Shown piece after piece: positions 23,101-38,100 of a stretch of DNA of 64,000 nucleotides. Every line of letters begins with the position of its first letter. Position 1 is the stretch's first letter. A program made the position numbers and the translations under genes. The notes under the pieces were generated by a model. That model was not told where the DNA came from, made no database searches, and worked only from the letters and a program-made list of their open reading frames with translations. The stretch is from Zygnema cylindricum (lineage: Eukaryota; Streptophyta; Zygnematophyceae; Zygnematales; Zygnemataceae). The stretch covers positions 52,052 through 116,051 of the forward strand of contig JBBHKE010002597.1 in NCBI GenBank assembly GCA_037447655.1. Direction: 5' to 3'.

Positions 23101-26100
23101 GAATAAATGCAAACGTGTTCGTTGTGTGCATGATCATTCCCTCACCCATAGCACCGCACACGGATGTTGAAAGGTGTTGGAATCCCAATTTGAGAGGGAA
23201 ATTCAAAACAAAGGGCAATATGTGTTTTCCGATTTCATGCAATTCAAGATGAAATCCAACGAATCTTTTGACAATGCCGTGAAGAGATTCAATATTATTG
23301 TGGAGCAACTTCTCAACAATGGGAGAGTGATCACGGAGGAAGACAAATAACCGGATTTTTGAGGTCATTACAGGAAAAGTGGATCCACCTCAAGGAGATT
23401 TTACTTACAAGGGAAAATAATACATACGAAATTATTGTGAATTATTTGAAGATGGCGGAGAGTAGTCGTGTCAGTGCCTAGAAAGGATCTTTGGGCGCTG
23501 GATCTTTGATTGTGTTTGCTTCTGATTTTGCGGATTTACATTATTTTCGTGGAAGAGGGGGTGGAAAAGGAGGAGGTCCTAGAGGGCGTGGAAAATGGCT
23601 AGATAGGGGGGGAATTTGAGAGTCTAGTCCGTCCAAAATGATAGTAGCAATGTCTTGTGTTTTTTTTGCAATCGGCCCGGTCATATTTTGGCTTCTTGTC
23701 TGGAAAAAGAGAGAAAATTCTTCAATTGTGGGAAATTAGGCGAGCCAGCAATGCTACTTTATATTAAGTAGCGGAGGAGTAAGAGGCGGTCGCGGTTTTG
23801 GTAGTCGCGGCCACGAACATGATAGTGGTCGTGGTCGTGGACGCTATGGCGGCCATGACGGTAGGCATGGAAATTTCGTTGACACATGGAAATTTTGAAG
23901 GAGGCAAAGGAGAACAGACGTTCACTTGTCTGCACCTCAGTCTTGATTTGTTAAGTGAACTACGTGACGCACGCGAAAAGGAATGGATAATTGACATGGG
24001 GGCATCTCACCACGTACGTGTGTACAGACGCTACATTGTTTGACGACATGCGTTCACTTACCGTACCGAAGTTAATTGCAGTCGCAAGTGGACAAACTAT
24101 CACTGTTGGTAAACTCGTTACCGTTCGTTTAAATTTACCCACGTGGGATCGTCTAGGAAATGAAACAATATCGGAGGCGCGTTTAATGAACGTCCTATAT
24201 TTTCCGGACGGTTCAGTAAATCTATTAAGCGTGCCTCAAATTCAGCGCACCGGTGGGAGTGTAGTCGCTATTGTCAATTCGGCGATTCGCACTTATCGCT
24301 CCGACGGCAAACTAATCGGCGAAGGCTAAGTCACCAATTCGATGCATAGTCAACTTTTATGGAGGCGACCGAGGAAGAATGCTCCTTCCACAGCATTCTA
24401 AATCAAATCTCGGAATTAATGGGAGATTTGACGCTATGGCACCATCGTATGTTGCGACGCCGGTTGGGGCCGGGATCTTGATTTGGGAAAATCCACGTCC
24501 GGATACGCATTCGTGTTTGGTGGAGCGGCGATTTCGTGGAGTTCGCGTTTGCAACCAACCGTGGCATTAAGTTCAACGGAGGCCGAGTATATGGCGGCGT
24601 GCCACGCAAGCAAGGCATCAATATGGATAAAGGAAATGTTAAGCGAACTTGGATTTCCGATTGGATGTTTAAAAAATTTTACGGATGGTATGAGTTCGAT
24701 AGCACTTGTGAAAAATCCCGTATTTCATAAGCGCACTAAACAATACGGAATTCAATAACATTTGGTACGAGATTTGGTAGCGGCTAAAGAAGTGGAATTT
24801 TTGTATGTATTGACATTTGAGGAAGCTGCCGATATGCTTACTAAGGCGGCGGCGTTTGATGTGCTTTTTGGAGGAAGACTTAAATTAGGGTTAGGGTTGT
24901 TGTGATGGAGACGATTCTTCAATGAAGAAGAGGAATGTTACAATTCATTGAAAGAATTGTACTCGCGCGGAATCGGTTCGATTTCGCGAAGAACTGTACT
25001 TTCTAGAATGTATCGAAGTACTCTGACGTACTCTTTGATAAAGTTCTATTTGTTCCGCAAAATATATTTGTCGTTTCGTTTTGCGTCTAGAATTGTGGTA
25101 CGTCTAATATAGTACGATAGTACTTTTAGATTTGTCTAGTACACCGTGAATCGTTATTAGCCTTATGTACTCTATATCAGCACCCCAAAATTTTGACATT
25201 GATACCTTAAATAGAATACACTACACTATTTAAAGATGTGGACCATAATCTGCCACGTCTCCTAGCACTAAATTAGAATGAATGACGCTAATTTTTTCTT
25301 TACAGTTATAAAATTCTATACGCTATAACGATTCAAGGTGTACTTTCATCTTGGTTTGTCGTTTTGCAATGTTTGAGTCCTTAGTGAAATTTAGAGTATT
25401 CTAGCTTAATCTGCGGACAGGTGGCTCATTTCTAGAGGTTTCTTGGTGGCGCACCCTTACACGTGCCGCGCCATGGATAGTGTGCTATTTAAGGGAAACT
25501 ATGGACTTGTGTAATATCAATCAATGATCAATTGGAGAATTACATGGAGGAATAGAAGTGATAGAAGAGAAATTGTAATTTCGGTTTTGTATTAATGTGA
25601 GAAATTTCCAAAATGTCTCTTCAATGTTGATTTAATGTTTTGTAATCTGAACTCTTATGCTGCTATATTATCGAGCTAAGTGATTAGATAAAAAGGTGAA
25701 AAAAGGGTACTATTCCCAAAGTAACTTTTGAATTAGGCACCACATTTTCTACTTGCTCGATAAATATTTATATTTGAATTAACGAATGGAAAACTTGCAA
25801 AGATAATTCTTATTTTCTTTGATCAAAGTTCTCACGACAGATTTCCTGGCACGAGAATTGCAAATGATCAAGCTGGTAAAAGTTGACTTCTCAGATTTCG
25901 TGACTACATAAGAAAAAAAAAATACAAATATCTTAGAAGAAGTTTTGACTTTTTTTATCGTTCCTCTTGAGAAACTTGATGACTGCAGATTGTACTCATA
26001 AGGATTTTGAGGTTTCCAGTTTTTGCGAATGGAAAATTAGTATTGGTTTTGTTAACTTTTTAGTGGCGAATAGTTTTTATGTTGCCAATTTCAGTGGCGA

Positions 26101-29100
26101 TTCTCGAACTTAAAAATATTTGAATAAAAATGTGGTGACTTTGGTTGAATCATTGTGCTAGAAACATGTGTATTGGAGGGCTAGTGGCACTATGCAAATG
26201 ATTAAATTTCAACCCATATTTGAACTAAAGAGTAATAAATCTGAAATGTCCACAATCACAAGACTAGTTGGAATACTTATTGTGTTTTACTCCAAGTAAA
26301 TGTTCACCATCAATTAGATCAGTGAGAAAACAAAAATTTCATACTAACATAAGGGCATTTTATGGTGGTGGTGGGAATGCTGGTTGTCATAGATATATGT
26401 TTAGCAACAATTTGACTGGGAACATTCCACTGTCCATCGTTCAATTGACATCCCTCCAAACCTTGTAAGCTTCAATGATGAATAAAGGTTATTGTTTTTA
26501 AAAAACTGAAATAAGACTAGGTTTGAGAACTGGTTGAAGACTTAAGCGAGATTTTTAGCAATTCATGTATGTTGGGCAATTTTACAGTAGTATTCTTTAC
26601 TTAATGAATTTTCTTTGAAAAACACAATGCACGCCTATAAATTTTTAATTTGATTAATAAAACATATCGCAACATAAACCTATTATATAGCTTATTATAT
26701 GCTTACTGTAGCTGGAATGCGTTGGTTGAGCAGAGTCGAAAGGCCTTAGAAAATCAATTTGAAAAAGGCATTATAGATAAGGCCAAATCTGTTTTTGAAT
26801 ACTCCGTTCAATTCAAGTTTAAGTTTAATGATTCGATAGAAAAAACAGTCAAAAGGTTAAATATTCAAAATATAGAATTTAACGAGACCTTGAAAGATGA
26901 TAGAAGAGAATTGAAAGGTCAAGTTTTCCTTGATAACTTGTAGTTTTTCCATTTGAGAAAAATCTTGCAAGCTAGAAAGTGGATTACTTTTGAGTTGGCT
27001 ATGAATTTTGGAGAGACCTTAAAAAAGAATGAAGAAGGAATAATTTGAGAATTCAACCTTGATAATTTTGACGTTAAATTCACTCCGCGGGAGAGCAGGT
27101 GTTAGAGGGACACTTATAGGTAGTGGTGGAGAAAAGATCAAGCAATGAGTGGTACGGAATAGGAATGTAGGGAGCGGATTGTAGATACAGGTGCGACGCA
27201 TCACTCATGCAACCATATATGCAGCTCAAAATCGTATATTATGAGAATATATGTAACCAAGAAACCCCAGCATCTTCCTTCTCCAATTATATGCTTTTTC
27301 TCGAATTATAATAACACATCCAGATGTAGATTTCCTCGTTGACTCCAAGTATCGGTGGAGATGTCTCAGCTTCCTAGATGTAACCATAGCTCACGAATTA
27401 CCATTTGGTATTGTAGTATTTTCTTAATTGTCTCCTAATCTTTGTTGCATAGGTTTTGGAGTTTTTGTTAAAGTCACACGCAAAAATTACACAACACGCG
27501 CACACAACCAAAACTTACAAAGATATCCTCACAGCTCACAGCAAACCAGATTGACCAAAAAAAAATTATTGAGTCGAAGTCTTTTTCACCACAAATTCTC
27601 CCACTCACTACTTCCCTTAACTCGTACTCAAACAATTTTTTGTTTCATTATAAAACTGATTCTGACACCGCAAATAACTCTCAAAAAGTAACACGTAAGC
27701 TCGCACTAACACTTCTACACCACTAGGGGAAAAAGCATAGGGTGCCAAAGTCCTCGAGGGAACGAGCGCTTCACAAAACATTCTGTCACCGAATCATTAT
27801 GGCGCGCATAAAATCGAAACCGAACAAGACACGCCTGAAAAATCAATTACACTGCAACTTCACGGTGCAGAAATATTCCCTAAATCAAGTACGACACAGT
27901 AAATGGCTTAGTAGCAGCACAAAACGTAAAAACAACAACAAGAACATTATAAACTACATGTTTACGGCTTCAATCCAAAATGTCAAATCTATACCTTTGT
28001 CTACTAGCATTCATCTGGCACTTTCTCTTAATGTTCTGTTCACTCTTTTTGCTACACCATTTTGTTGTGGGGAATACGGAACTGAAAGTTGATGATATAC
28101 TCCATTTTCTTTGAGATAGTTGATGAAGTCTTGTGATACATACTTCCCCCCATTATCCGATCTCAATGTTAGAATCGGAACTCCATGAATTTTCTCCCTC
28201 CACACTTTGTATTCTTTGAAGTGAGAAAATACTTCACTCTTCTCCTTCATGGTGTAGATTTTTGTGTATCTTGAGAATTCATCCGTACATATTACCATGT
28301 ATGTAAGCTCCATCTGACGGAATTTTAGCCGGTCCTAATACATCTGAGAGAATTAATTCTAATACTCTAACTGCTCTATTGCTGCTTTTGGAAAGGGGCT
28401 TTTATTAATCTTTGCGAGAGCACATCCATCACAAAAATGTTCTTCCTTATCTTTTAAGTGTACACCTTTATTTATACCCTCTTTGACCATTCTATCAAGA
28501 CTTTCATTGTGGACATGACCAATTCTTTTATGCCATAGGTCATTGTCGGACACAACAACCGAATACTAAATATTTTTTCATTCATATCGGCAAGATCTAT
28601 CCTATTTTTGAGGTTAGGACCACTTGTATCTACAAGTGTTATTCTTCCTTGCTTACTAACTATTTGTTTTCCTTTTTTTAATAGCACTTCAACGCCTTTG
28701 TATTCTGCAACGGAAGTAGAAAATAGATTTTCCTTGAAGTTTGGAACATAGAGGACATCATAAAGTGTTCTCTCAACCGGTTTGCCGTCGATGTTGACTT
28801 TGAGTGATACTGCACCCTTCGCGTTGGAGGTGATATATTGCCCATCTGTATAATGGATTTCTTCAAAGAGATGAATTGAAGATTGTTTAAGTATGCCATG
28901 TTCCAACTCATGTGTTAAGATGCACCCGTGTCCATTATCCACCCGTAGTCTCTTTCACCTGTTGCTATATTATTCAGTGCAAATGGTGCAGTTGTGTTAG
29001 TCAGTGCAAGTAGTTTTTCGGTTGCCTCAAAAAAATTGACGACCTCCTCATCCTTTTTTGTCGTTTCCTTAGAGAAAGCCGAAGTTTTTGTAGGTTGTCG

Positions 29101-32100
29101 ATGTTTGGATTTCCGAATGAGCCATCTTGGTCGAATGGTTCCTGTTTCAGATGCTTTTATATATTTTGGGCAGCCTCTGCACCCATGCTCCTTCTCAATA
29201 CAATGATTACAGATGTCAAGTCTACGAGGATACTGATTCTGAATATTGAAACAGCTCTTTTCTAAAGGTTTGTGTGTTAAATTTTTTAGCCGGTTCAGTA
29301 ACTTTTAAAGATTCTTGATTAGACTCTTCATCTAAGACATAATGAATCGCTATTCTAGATTTCCATCAGCCTGTGGTAGTTTTTTCAAATTTTCAGAGGC
29401 TCCTTTATATTCCCTAGGAAGCCCTCTTATTATTAACGCTGCTTGCTGATCACTAGGAGATGTGCCACCTGAACACGCATTTTCTCCAAGTATTTTTCTT
29501 AGGCCATAACAATACTCAACTATAGTACTGCTAAAGTACTCATACTCCCAAATTTTACCAGCCTTAATTATTTGATCCTGAATATTAGTTTTTTGTGCAT
29601 ATCTTTCAGAGAATTCCATATTTATGACCCCTTTTTCATTTGAATATGCGCCATCGCAAGCTCCTTCAAAATAAGCATTTTGATGGTGTGAATACACTGT
29701 AAATTTTTCTTTTCCTTTTTCTAGTTGGCGTCTGATTCAACCTGGGATCCATCCACAACGTCTATAAGACTCGAATTAAGAGAATATAACCCTATGATAT
29801 TTGCAGAATTGATATAGTGCATGCCGTCGAGACAAGTATTCTTGAGGGAGGGCTCGTAACATGTTGTTATGAGATAGCAGCTACAGTGGTTGGGAGAGAC
29901 CCGAGACGCTACTGGCGGCTGCTACTGGCGGCTGCAGAAACATTAGCCATCTGAAACTCTCAGATTGAAGCTCTCATAATATTCCTTCAAATCTAGGCAC
30001 CTTTACACCACTAGAGAATGTAGTCAAATTGGCCAATTGACCCCAAACTATACAAGAGTATAGTTTCCAACGTGTGCTGGCAACTCACAAAGTTTCATTC
30101 AAAATGCTCTAACATACCAAGAGGTATAGCCATGTGAGTACCTCTTAAAATTCACATGTGCTCCTTCAAACCCTCTAAAAGGAATGTAAAATAATGTCTA
30201 AGTCTAACTTTTTATACAAATAGTCTATTCTAGTGATTAAATAACCCATAGGCATACTGTACGGTTTTTCACAATACTGTACCGCAATATCATTGACAAC
30301 ATCAAGGTACATCAAGTAACTTGGTTCTGTACCTATAGAATTGAGTATATACGAACAAACTTATGACTAAAATCCTACTGTACAAGCTATAAATTAATCC
30401 ATATACTTCCAAGTTCCTATTTCTCAAAAGTTTACGCTGACTCGGGTAACTTCTAAACCACAATTATTGTCGTGTCATGTCGCCCAACTTGTAGATTATG
30501 TTTCGTTTGTGTCTGTTGGATTACTTAATCCGACGGCGTAGTATGTCTTTTCCGTATAGGTTAATTCCGGGTTCACATTAATTGCGTCCCGTCGGATAGT
30601 AGATTCGCTTTGTTCGGATGGCACGCGTCACATTCACAAGCGCCTGGTTTGTGACTCAATGTAACTCGACCGTACTGAATTCTTTCAAATAGAGTGCTCG
30701 ATTGTACTGAGTATTCCGTAATGTTTCCCACACTAAATCTGATGCTTACTAACACTAAAGTTTAAAATTTTCCAAGTTCTTAAGCATCTTCTCACAAAAT
30801 ATAAAGAGGACTAAAGCTTTCAAAAACAACAAATATGTTCGAAATTTTGACATTTGTAGCACATCAGATTAGCATCGGTCTGACAATTTTAGATGAGTTT
30901 GGCTCTCACTTCCACCTAGATTTTGCTTTCGTCTTTTGCCTCCTCTACCGCCACCGCCTCTCCTTTACCGCCACCGCCTCTACCTTTCGGAGGTCTACCA
31001 ACTAACTCCTCTCAATGCTTCATCTCCTTTCCTCGTTCCATCCCTTATACTGTCCACTGTATCATCGTTGTACGTAGCCCTATTCTTCGATTAAAATGCT
31101 CTCATCTGTAGTGCGAAGATATTTGGGGGAACCATTAGAAACGACCTACAATTTGTGGTAAACGTCTAACATTTGCGAAGATTAGTTAACTGCCCTAAAT
31201 AATTGTTGAATCGTTCTAAGCCATTTTTAATCGATAAGTTATCCTTAAATGTGAATGTTATAAAATCTCGAAACACAAATTGCCCCTTATCTTCAACTCC
31301 TTTCTCGAATTGATTTTCTAATCCTACCCAACATTCATGAGTCGTGCCGTAAGCCAAGAAATTATCGAGGACCAAACCATGACAGCTTTGCATCAAACCA
31401 TCAGTGGCAGCAGTATCTTTTGGCTTTTACAACTTTATATCCTAAGACTGAAAGCGATATGGTGTGAAAATAGGGCGTTTTGCAAGTGTTCTTTTTCCTT
31501 TATCATTTAATGAGCTTGCTTTTGGTTTAGCTGCTTTCAGGAGAATTTGGTCAATTGCTCTTCCATATATTGATTTATCTATTCTTTTCGATCATTTCGG
31601 ATGGGATATTGTTGTTGAAGGAAAGAATGAGTGGGCCGGGAGGAGCATAGTCACCACCTCTCATGAATCTTTCAATATTAAAAAATTGCAAACAGCGTTC
31701 AAAATATTAGTATAATAATACATTGTACGAAGTTGTAACAATTATTCGCATTTTTGGTCGGGACCACTTATTTACTTCAAAGTTAAACTTTAACATTGGA
31801 AAAATTTGTCGGGTACGAAAATAATGTATTGTCGCATTTGATAAATTAATGTTTTTTGGGGTTCACGGCGAAGTCAAGGAAAAATATTCATACGTAGGGA
31901 TTTCACAGAAGAAAATATTTTTTAATTAAGTATTGAGTGGAACATAACTTGAGGAATACTTTTCGAATTTACCAAAAAACGAATAGCAAATGTTTGATCC
32001 AAATATGAGCACTATAAGAGCAAACGATAGAATTTGAATATACATATGTACTTTTGGTTAAAAGGCTAGTGGGCAACAAATATGGCACGTTTGTTTTTTT

Positions 32101-35100
32101 TTTTTTTAATCTACATTGTTACAAAGACGTAAGAAAGTCAAAGTTTAAAGGACTTTACCCGATACAATGTGTTCATGTTTTTTTTTTTTTATAATTTTTT
32201 TCCGATTTTTATTCAAATTCCTTCTTTGGTTCTTCATGCTTTGTTTTATATACAGTCTTTGTACATCACTACTTAAAAAAAAAAAACCCCTCCACTTTCG
32301 GGTGGGCCGAAGGGTGATACAGTATTCGGGCGCAATTCAAAGAGATATCCCTCACAAATGATTAGAAATGGATTTTGTTTATGCATTGATTCCTTACAAT
32401 ACAAGGTCTTTTAAAACAAACATGTCATGCAGTTTCTTGTTTCACATTTCAAATTGTACAAAAGACAAAAGGGGAGACGAGGGGGAGTTTTGCGGTGAAA
32501 TGCTTGAATTACAAAAAACTGCACAAGAAATTATGTATTCAAATTTTAGAAGGGGTGACGTTTTATAAAAACCCCTAAGTGTACTTACCAAGGTTTTATT
32601 CTCAACTTTGTTTTGGTGTATTATTTCTAAGTATGTACAAATTTAATGACATTGTTGGGGGAGGGTTTTTGGTGGGGGAGGAATGGCTATCGCCATAGGA
32701 ATTTATATAACAACCGGTTAAATGGACGCATTCCATCATCCATTTTTAACCTGAAATCCCTCATTGAATTGTAAGACCTTTTGAAAATCAAACTCCCAAA
32801 TTTTAACATGAATGTATGTATGTATAGCAAAGTTAACGTGAATCTTAAGAATGTGAACGGTGTGCGGCAACGATTCTTATAGAGTAGTGATGGGGCCTTA
32901 TCCACTTACTCTCCTTTTTCCTTTTCACAACTGTTTTATTACCTTTTAATGATCCCATTTTCCATAACTGACATTAACATTTACTGTTGAATTTATTTCA
33001 TCAAATTTTATGTTTTATTGTGCTGATATTTTCTCATTTTCAGGCCCTAAAAAAATATGCTTGAACCTATAAAAAACATCCCAATTCCAATAAAATAAAT
33101 ACGAACTAAAAAAATAAAACAATAAAGATCACCTTTTATCATTGTTGAAAAAGTTCCAAAATTTGTATTTATAAAAACCTTATTTTCATTTCCCTCTCCC
33201 AATTCCCCTCCGTTGTACCATACACGTCCCCATTATTGTAAGTATAAAAAATAAGGTATAAAAACAAATGAAAAAAGAGGGAGAGAGAAAAAGCCTTGTT
33301 TGGGATGACGAAAAGAGACGAAACGGGGAAGTGGGGAAGTCGGGAAATTGAGGAAGACGGTAAGCGAGGAAGTGGGGAAGCGGGAAAACGGGGGAGAAAG
33401 AGAGAGGGCAAACAGGGAAGACGTGAAGAGAGGAAGAGGGGAGAGGGAGCGAGAGAGAGAGGGAGAGAACAAGGGAGGAAGGGAGGAGAGAGGGTAGGAG
33501 TGACTGGAGATGGAGACAGAGTGCAAGAGAGGAAATGAGAGGAAGAGACGTGGAGGTGGAAGGATGGAAAGGATGGATAAAGAGGGAGAGGGAGAGGTCG
33601 CGAGAGGGAGATGGGGAGAGGAGAAGACGTGTAAAGGGTAATAGTGGGAAAGAGGGGGCGGAAAGGGATGGAGGGGTTAAAAAGAGCTATAAAGAATATA
33701 GGAACGAAGAGTGAGAGGGAAAGGTAAGGTAAGAGATGTGGAAGGATAGTAGGCAGGAGGGAGGAAGAGGGGGAGGGTTAGAGAATGGGAGTGAAGAGAA
33801 AGAGGAGAAGAGACACGCGGAGAAAGAGGGAAAGAGTGCAAGGGAGAGGGAGAAAGAAAGGGAGGGGGAGAAGTACATGCGTAAAGGGGAAGGGATGAAG
33901 AGATTGAGAGAGAGAGAGGTGGAGAGCGGGGGAGAGGGAGAAAGATGGAAAGGAAAAGTGGGAGAGAAGTAGATGTATAAAGTGGGAGGGAGAGGCAGAT
34001 ATTGAGGAAGAGAGAGGGAGCATGGGGGATAGGAGGAGAGACGAGGGAGTGGAAGGGGGGAAAGGGTGGAGGGAGACTTAGAGGGAGATAGAGATGGGGA
34101 ATGGGAGAGGGAGGGGGATAGGGAGTAGGAGAGGGGGAGGGGGCTAGGGAGATGGAGAGAGAGACGGGTAGGGAGAGAGAGGGATAAGGAGAGGGAGTTG
34201 GGGACAGAGTGAGAGTTAGAGGGGGACATAGAGGGAGAGTTAGAGGAGTGAGAGGGAGTGGTAATAGGAGAGGGAAGAGAGAAAGAGATGGAGAGGGAGA
34301 GGGAGAGGAGGATGGAAGAAAGGGCGAGGGAGTGGTTGAGTGGGAGAGGGGCGGAGATGGGATGGTGAGGTAGCGGGAGAGACAAAGGCAGAGGGTAAAA
34401 AGTGTGATGTTGTAATGAATGCTTACAATTTCTAACAAGGATTTCTACTAAATGTTTTTGTGGTGAAGATCTTCCAGTTCACTCTAAGTGGGTGGTATTT
34501 GGGGGGAATGGAATGTTTGTGGGAGGGGGTTCGCCTATTGCCATAGATCATTAAATGACAACCAATTGAGTGGAAGCGTTCCATCGTCCATCGGTCAAAT
34601 GAAATCCCTTCAACTTTTGTGAGACATTTTGAATTTATGCCTGAAAATAAACACCTATATTCTGTTTTTTGTTAAAAAATGAAAAATCATCAAGAAATTA
34701 TCATATGATAGACCTCGATTCATTGTAACAAAAAATGAATTTTCTAGAACTGCACCAATTACAGTAAGAAATCTCCTTAAAATTTTAAGCTTCCACTTTT
34801 TTAATTCCAGTCGCCTACGCGGTTAAGCTTAATTTTGCGACTCTCAATGTAAATGAGATTACCATTCAGAATGAGTACAAAAAGTTATGTTGAATGATTT
34901 GAAATTTTGATAAACAAAGTCTTTTTGCCTTACTATTTTCATTCCCTCCCTTTCCCCCCCCCTTCCTTTGCTTCAACCCCACACACTTAGGATGAGTCCC
35001 TTGTAAATGCCATGAACCAATCTTAAATATATATGGTATCATAAATGTGATGAAATTTCAAAAAAATTATAGGTTTTTGTTGTAATCCTTGAAAAATGCG

Positions 35101-38100
35101 TGAAAGGTGCCCAAATTTGTTGAGACGAAGTTTTATAAGTAATCGGAAATGTTTCATGTAGATTCCCCGTCTTTTTCATTTTAGTGGATAAAGTGAAATA
35201 ATTGAAAACCTAAAAAAAAAAAAAGGAGAGAGAGAGAGAGGAGAAAGAGAGATGCGTCGACGATTGAGGATAAGTATCTCGAGAGAACTTCCAAACAATC
35301 TACCACGAAATCTAGTCTATCTTTTGTCTTTTTCGATAAATAAAATGTATTTTAAGAATATCAAAAATACCCACTGTAAATTGGCAGCGCAAGAAATCCA
35401 TTCCAAGTTTTCCCACTCGGGAGGAGTGGGACAAAGAGAGGGAGGGAGGAAGGGGAAGAAGGGGAGAGGGGGAGGGGATGAGGCGTAGGTACGCTAGGAG
35501 TGAGGGAAGGACTGAGATAGGTTTTTGAAACTGTGGGAGGAAGGAAGAGGGAGAGAATAGGAGGTGGGGGGGGAGAGGGGAGTGGGGAAGGGAGAGAGAC
35601 GGGACGGAGGGAGGGGGGAGTGGGGGAAGGTCTGGGGGGGCGACAGGGGAATGGGGATGGTGGGAAATGAAAGTGGGAGGGGAAGGTGTAGGTGCATGGA
35701 GCAAGGGGGATGTTGAGGGGGAGAAGGGGTGAGGGCACGAGGGGGAGAGGAGAGGGGGAGAGGGGATAGAGGGGTAGTGGTGGAGAAAAGCGGAGGGGGC
35801 GAGGGGAAGAGTGGGAGAGGGACAGAAGGGTAGAGGGAAGTGGATTAGAGGAAAAGATGGGAAGAGAAGAAAAGGGAAAGAGGGGAAAAGGAGAAGAGGG
35901 GAAGAGAAAAAGAGAGGAAGTGGGAAAGAAGGGAAGAGGGGAAGATGGGAGAGAGGGAAAGAGGGAATGCGGGGAAGTGGGGAAGGGGAGAAACGGGGAA
36001 GAGGGCAAGAAGGAAAGACGTGAAGTGAGGAAGGGGGGATAGGGGATGAGGGGGAGAGTGGGCGAGGGGCTAAAGCGTGAAGTGGGGAGAGAGAGAGAGA
36101 ACAAGGCAGAGAGGGTGGCGAGAGGAAGGAAGAGTGGGAGAATTGAGGGCGGGATAGAGCCAAAAAAGTGTTCCAAAGAGGAAACGAAGGATAGGGAGTG
36201 AGAAAGAGGTGGAGGCGGTAGGGCGGAAAGGATGGAGGAAGGAGGAGAGAAAGAGGTGTCGAGGGGGAGACGGGGAGACATGGAAAGGGTGATAGTAGGA
36301 TTGAGGGGGCGAGAGAGTTCATCGGGGGGAGAGAAGTAGTTGAAATAAAGAGCGGGAAAGAGAGAGAGAGCGAAGGTAAGAGGTTCGAAAAGAGGGTGGG
36401 AGGGAGGGGAGGGGGGAGGGAGGGAGTTGGGAAGAGTTAGAGGAAAGGAGTGAGTAGGCAGAGGTAGAGGGGAAGACACTAGAAGAGAGGGAGAGAGAGT
36501 GAGAGGGAGGGAGAAAGAAAAGGGGGGAGAGAAGTAGATTAGTAAAGGAGGGAGGGGGATACATAGAGACAGGGAGAAAAGGAGAGTGGGGAAGGGGGAG
36601 AAAGATAGAAAGTAAGAGTGGGAGAGAAGAAGTGGGGGAGGGAGAGGGAAATATTGAGAGAGAGAGATGGGGAGGGTGGCGGATTGGAGAAGAGTGTCGG
36701 CGTTGGGAAAGGGGAAAAGGGAGGGACGAGTGTGGTGGTAAAGGGAGAGGGGGATTTGGAGAGTCAGATGAGAGGGAGAGGGAGAGGGAGAGTAAGAGGG
36801 AGAGGGAGAGGTACACAGAGCGGAGGAGCGGGAGAGGACAAAAATGGGAGAGTTAAACGGGAAGGGAGAAGGGGAGGTAGAGGGAGAAAGTGAAGAAAGG
36901 GGAAATGGGAGAGACAAAGGGAGTGGGTAAAAAGTGTGATGTTGTATGAATGCTTGCAACTTTTTGCAAGGATTTCTACTAAATATTGTTGTGGTGTCTT
37001 ACTATCCAGTTTCCGCTAAGTGGGTGGCATTTTGGGGGGAATGGAATGTTTGTGGGAGGGGGTTCGCCTATTGCCATAGAATATTAAGTGACAACCAATT
37101 GAGTGGAACCATTCCATCGTCCATCGGTCAAATGAAATCCCTCAACCATTTGTAAGACTTTTTCAATTTAAACGCCCTAAAATAAACACCTTCATTTTGT
37201 ATAGTCTCCAAGAAATAATCATATAATGGACCTCGATTCACTTCGACAAAAAATGAATTTTCAAGAACCGCATCAATTACAGTACAAAATTTCCTTAAAC
37301 TTTAAAGCAATTTCCTTAAACTTTAAAGCTTCCACTTCTCTGCTTCCAGTTGCCAGCACGGTTAAGTTAAAATGTGTGACTCCCAATGTAGAATAAGATT
37401 ACCGGTCAGAATGAGTAAGGAAAGTTTTGTTTAATGATCTGAAATTTGGATAAACAAAATATTTTTTGCTTAACTATTTACATTCCCTCTCTTTTCCCCC
37501 CCTTTTCTTTGCTTCAATCCCACACACTTAAGATGAGTCCCATATAAATGCCATGAACCAATCTAAAAAATATATGGTATCACAAATGCGATGAAATTTC
37601 AAACGTATTTTAGGTTTTTGTTGTAATCCTTGAAAAATGCGTGAAAGGTGCCAAATTTGTTGAGCCGACGTTTGAAGAATAATCGGAAATGTTTAATGTA
37701 GATTCCCCGTCTTTTTTATTTAATGGATAAAGGTGGCGAGAGGGAGGGAGAGTGGGATTGAGGGCGGGATAGAGCCAAAGAAGTGTTCCAAAGAGGAAGC
37801 GAAGGAGAGGGAGTGAGAGAGAGGTGTCGATAGGGAGACGTGTAGCCGTGGAAAGGGTGATAGTAGGAGGGAGCGAGAGATTTCAGGGGGGGGGGGAGAA
37901 ATAGTTGAAATAAAGAGCAGGAAAGATAGAGAGAGCGAAGGTAAGAGGTTTGAAAAGACGGTAGGAGGGAGGGAGGATGGGAGGGAGGGGAGGAGGAAAG
38001 GAGGGAGGAAGGAAGAGGGGAAGAGTTAGAGGAAAAGAGGGAGTAGGCAGAGGTAGAGGGGAAGACACTAGAAGAGAGTGAGAGGGAGGGAGAAAAAAAG

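Larger units (their letters stand above)
21877..25672 (+). mobile_element. Internally deleted Ty1/copia LTR retrotransposon
   Basis: A 5' LTR, primer-binding site, gag, zinc knuckle, protease, RNase H, polypurine tract and a truncated 3' LTR occur in order on the plus strand. Integrase and reverse transcriptase are missing between about 24330 and 24400, and all frames carry stops. It inserted in the right copy of the segmental duplication, since the left copy lacks it. It sits within the intron that precedes the LRR exon at 26393. Confidence 0.9.
17280..26330 (+). repeat. Segmental duplication, right copy
   Basis: Matches 6720-11060 block by block. Insertions specific to this copy are the TTA-flanked element (19091-19761), a stretch at about 18310-18900 without a left counterpart, and the copia element (21877-25672). 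The left MITE at 6872 is absent here. The copy continues rightward into the rest of the LRR gene. Confidence 0.85.
25925..27975 (+). repeat. Plus-strand arm of the large inverted repeat
   Basis: Matches the minus strand of 3165-5265 from the intronic flank through the LRR exon and copia scrap to CAACAAGAACATTATAAACT. Beyond about 27975 the sequence is a different, minus-strand copia element. Confidence 0.8.

Noticed and set aside
35312-36959. Minus-strand open frames of 532 and 336 residues, and similar ones at 33677-34438
   Set aside because: They are made almost wholly of Ser, Pro and Leu because the DNA is CT-rich on that strand. Overlapping frames are open at once, there are no domains, and the tracts lie inside introns of the plus-strand LRR gene.
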